Source: Sphingobacterium bambusae
Lineage (GTDB): Bacteria > Bacteroidota > Bacteroidia > Sphingobacteriales > Sphingobacteriaceae
Reading direction: 5' to 3'
DNA: 64,000 bases
NCBI RefSeq assembly: GCF_033955345.1
Contig: NZ_CP138332.1
Location: forward strand, 1,736,001-1,800,000
Part shown: positions 62,502 to 64,000 of the stretch, one piece after another
Layout of the letters: each line of letters starts with the position of its first letter
How positions within the stretch are numbered: the stretch's first letter is position 1
Translations under genes and position numbers: made by a program
The notes under the pieces: model-generated
What the model was told of the DNA's origin: nothing
Database searches by the model: none
The model's input: the letters and a program-made list of their open reading frames with translations, nothing else

Positions 62502-63290
62502 TTACAGCAGCATGTTCACCATCATCATATTAAATTCTGCTTCGGTATACCAATCGCCAATGCGGAGCCTATCGCGCATAAAAGATTGGAAAGCAGTCCT
62601 GGTCATCGGCTTATCCTTTTTCTTTGCTAGCTCGCTTACAATCTGCGGCTGGCCAATCTCCACCTTAGTCGCGTAAATATTGTAGTGTTGATCCGGAACC
62701 GCTAGACCCAAGATCATCCCCGGCAGACCGTGTGTACCGATGGGACCAGAAGATAGCGGTATAACATCGGTGTAGAAGGCGACCACAAAGATCGAATCTA
62801 AGAGCACACCATTGGCCCGTCGGCAGGTATACCCAGCGATATCACGGTATTCATTCGTTATCTTCCATTTAATGTTCAGCAAAGAGTCTTCCAAGAGAAT
62901 ATTACCTCCCTCGTAGTCCAATCTACTTTTGAACACTCCTTTCTCTATGTGCTGATAATAGCTGCCACTGTAATCAAATCCATACCAATCCAAATTGCGC
63001 ATGATCCCTGTCTGTTCCTGTTTAACCGCATCATAGCGCGATTCAGCACCATTGAAGCTCAGCGTACTCTTGTACACATAGGAATCAGGCGCCTTACTTA
63101 ACAGCTGCTCAATATAGGAGCGATCGAAGTTGTCACTTTTCGACAGCGCCATCTTTGTTTTCATAAAATTCTTCAGATGCACACGTTTTTCAAAGTGGAT
63201 CACACCACCTTCGGGAAAATAAGCATGCTGTGCTAAAGCCATAGCCGAGACAAATAACATCCCAAATGTTATCAATACCAATTTTTTCAT
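62502..63290 (-). CDS. GLPGLI family protein
   Basis: 262 residues from ATG 63290; a longer frame was rejected because MKKLVLITFGMLFVSAMALAQ is a clear signal peptide. The family hallmark is GPIGTHGLPGMILGL near residue 190, after WKITNEYRDIAGYTCRRANGVL. The protein is exported to the periplasm or outer membrane; the function is unknown. Its ATG shares one base with the stop of the upstream beta-barrel gene, so the two are translationally coupled, an association seen often in the phylum. Confidence 0.93.
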   Translation of the reverse strand: MKKLVLITFGMLFVSAMALAQHAYFPEGGVIHFEKRVHLKNFMKTKMALSKSDNFDRSYIEQLLSKAPDSYVYKSTLSFNGAESRYDAVKQEQTGIMRNLDWYGFDYSGSYYQHIEKGVFKSRLDYEGGNILLEDSLLNIKWKITNEYRDIAGYTCRRANGVLLDSIFVVAFYTDVIPLSSGPIGTHGLPGMILGLAVPDQHYNIYATKVEIGQPQIVSELAKKKDKPMTRTAFQSFMRDRLRIGDWYTEAEFNMMMVNMLL

Positions 63291-64000
63291 TATTCTTTTC
63301 CTCCTTTCATGGATGTGAAATCCCAACTTACTTTTAACATATAATATCGCGCTATCGTGTTATACTGGTCTTGTATGAGCGTACTGGCACTCTGCTGCCT
63401 GTTGAAACCAATGTTTTGATTTAGCGCATCGTTGATAAAAAAGTTTAATGTCAACGATTCGTCTTTCAAGAATTTCTTGGTTACACCAGGTTGCCACAGA
63501 AAACGTTGTAAGCTTTCCGAAAACACCTTGGTCGGCGCTTGATACAAGTAATTGATATTGGAGTATATTTTCACTTTCCAAGGCAGGTAGTATTCTAAAT
63601 TTGCGTTACTTCGGTAGACAAAACCATTACTGTTCAAGTCCGGTTGCAGGGAGTTACGAAGCAAGCTATAGCCTGGCGTGAAGCCGATATAGAAATCAAG
63701 ACCTTTTTTTACATTTCGACTAAAGTTCAACGATACCGACATATCGATGTTGTCATTCTCGCTTAAGGCTCCGTTGATGTAGTTGAAATAATTGTTATAT
63801 GTCCCATCCAGACCAATATTTCCGCGCACCTTTTGCTTCTTTAGTAAATCACGACCAATGCTACTCCACAAGCTTACCGTATTGGCAACACGATCCAAGT
63901 TGGCGTAAGAAAGCGTCCTTCTTCCCTCCTCAATCAGTATATTCTGTTGAATATTGTTGAAGCGTTGCGACCAATTTAAAGAGATATAACCATATTGATT
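63290..64000 (-). CDS. TonB-dependent receptor-like outer membrane beta-barrel protein, 5'-truncated
   Basis: The frame is open to the window end, so the N-terminal part is missing; 236 residues are visible. They alternate polar and hydrophobic residues as in barrel strands (NIGLDGTYNNYFNYING, NIDMSVSLNFSRNVKKGLDFYIGFTPGYSLL, VKIYSNINYLYQAPTKVF) and end with LKVSWDFTSMKGGKE, whose VSWDF resembles barrel C-termini. It looks like the outer-membrane beta-barrel family without a confirmed plug. The stop overlaps the ATG of the GLPGLI gene by one base. Confidence 0.85.
   Translation of the reverse strand, partial: NQYGYISLNWSQRFNNIQQNILIEEGRRTLSYANLDRVANTVSLWSSIGRDLLKKQKVRGNIGLDGTYNNYFNYINGALSENDNIDMSVSLNFSRNVKKGLDFYIGFTPGYSLLRNSLQPDLNSNGFVYRSNANLEYYLPWKVKIYSNINYLYQAPTKVFSESLQRFLWQPGVTKKFLKDESLTLNFFINDALNQNIGFNRQQSASTLIQDQYNTIARYYMLKVSWDFTSMKGGKE

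Noticed and set aside
1-64000. tRNA, rRNA, CRISPR array, insertion sequence or phage genes
   Set aside because: The intergenic regions were read for cloverleaf arms, regular spaced repeats and transposase or integrase motifs, and none was found.

Overview
The window is a chromosomal stretch of a Bacteroidota bacterium, most likely Sphingobacteriaceae (Sphingobacterium/Pedobacter-like). The lineage is inferred from gene content: gliding-motility protein GldC, a GLPGLI-family protein, an S46 dipeptidyl-peptidase, a BlaR1-type sensor fused to a TonB C-terminal domain, bacillithiol synthesis (BshA), the ileS-dksA-lspA order, and promoter-like sequences of the Bacteroidota type (TTTG around -33, TAnnTTTG around -7). 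No rRNA, tRNA, CRISPR array, insertion sequence or prophage was seen.

Region 1 (1-22487) is the accessory-looking part: eight tandem, paralogous double MacB/FtsX permeases of about 800 residues (the first cut by the window edge), but only one ABC ATPase, at the far end. Six permeases form a first block (1-14099) that ends in a hairpin terminator. Two minus-strand genes (an FN3-domain protein and a small membrane protein) and a 560-bp intergenic region separate it from a second block (15795-22487): permease, exported repeat protein, permease, ATPase. The second block is preceded by a near-consensus sigma-54 promoter and an upstream 20-bp perfect palindrome, the layout expected for control by an NtrC-family activator. 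The exported protein carries seven copies of a 33-34-residue repeat marked by SDYY. Four permease-permease spacers carry runs of five degenerate 7-bp units. The whole looks like a paralogously expanded, MacB/LolCDE-like envelope export or stress system.

Region 2 (22674-34552) is mostly housekeeping: a SirB1-like protein, a beta-propeller lipoprotein, queH, then yceD-rpmF-plsX-fabH-accB-accC (fatty acid initiation), tatC-rpiB-M28 peptidase, and a cbpA-cbpM chaperone pair.

Region 3 (34638-37302) is a BlaI/BlaR1-type sensor-repressor module followed by a lipoprotein gene, with two tandem operator dyads overlapping the blaI promoter.

Region 4 (37347-49745) holds arfB, bshA, pyrH-frr, a Tat-exported sugar isomerase-like lipoprotein, a minus-strand nuoA-nuoB-purK-purE run, ffh, a zinc membrane protease, an ECF sigma factor, glyA and a membrane-anchored protein of unknown function.

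Region 5 (49848-64000) holds an IscA-type Fe-S protein, ileS-dksA-lspA, an M28 peptidase-reductase-thioesterase run, a DEAD-box helicase-membrane protein-GldC-EVE run, an S46 peptidase, an Hc1-like histone protein, and a GLPGLI gene coupled to a beta-barrel gene cut by the window end. Most transcription units end in clear hairpin terminators.
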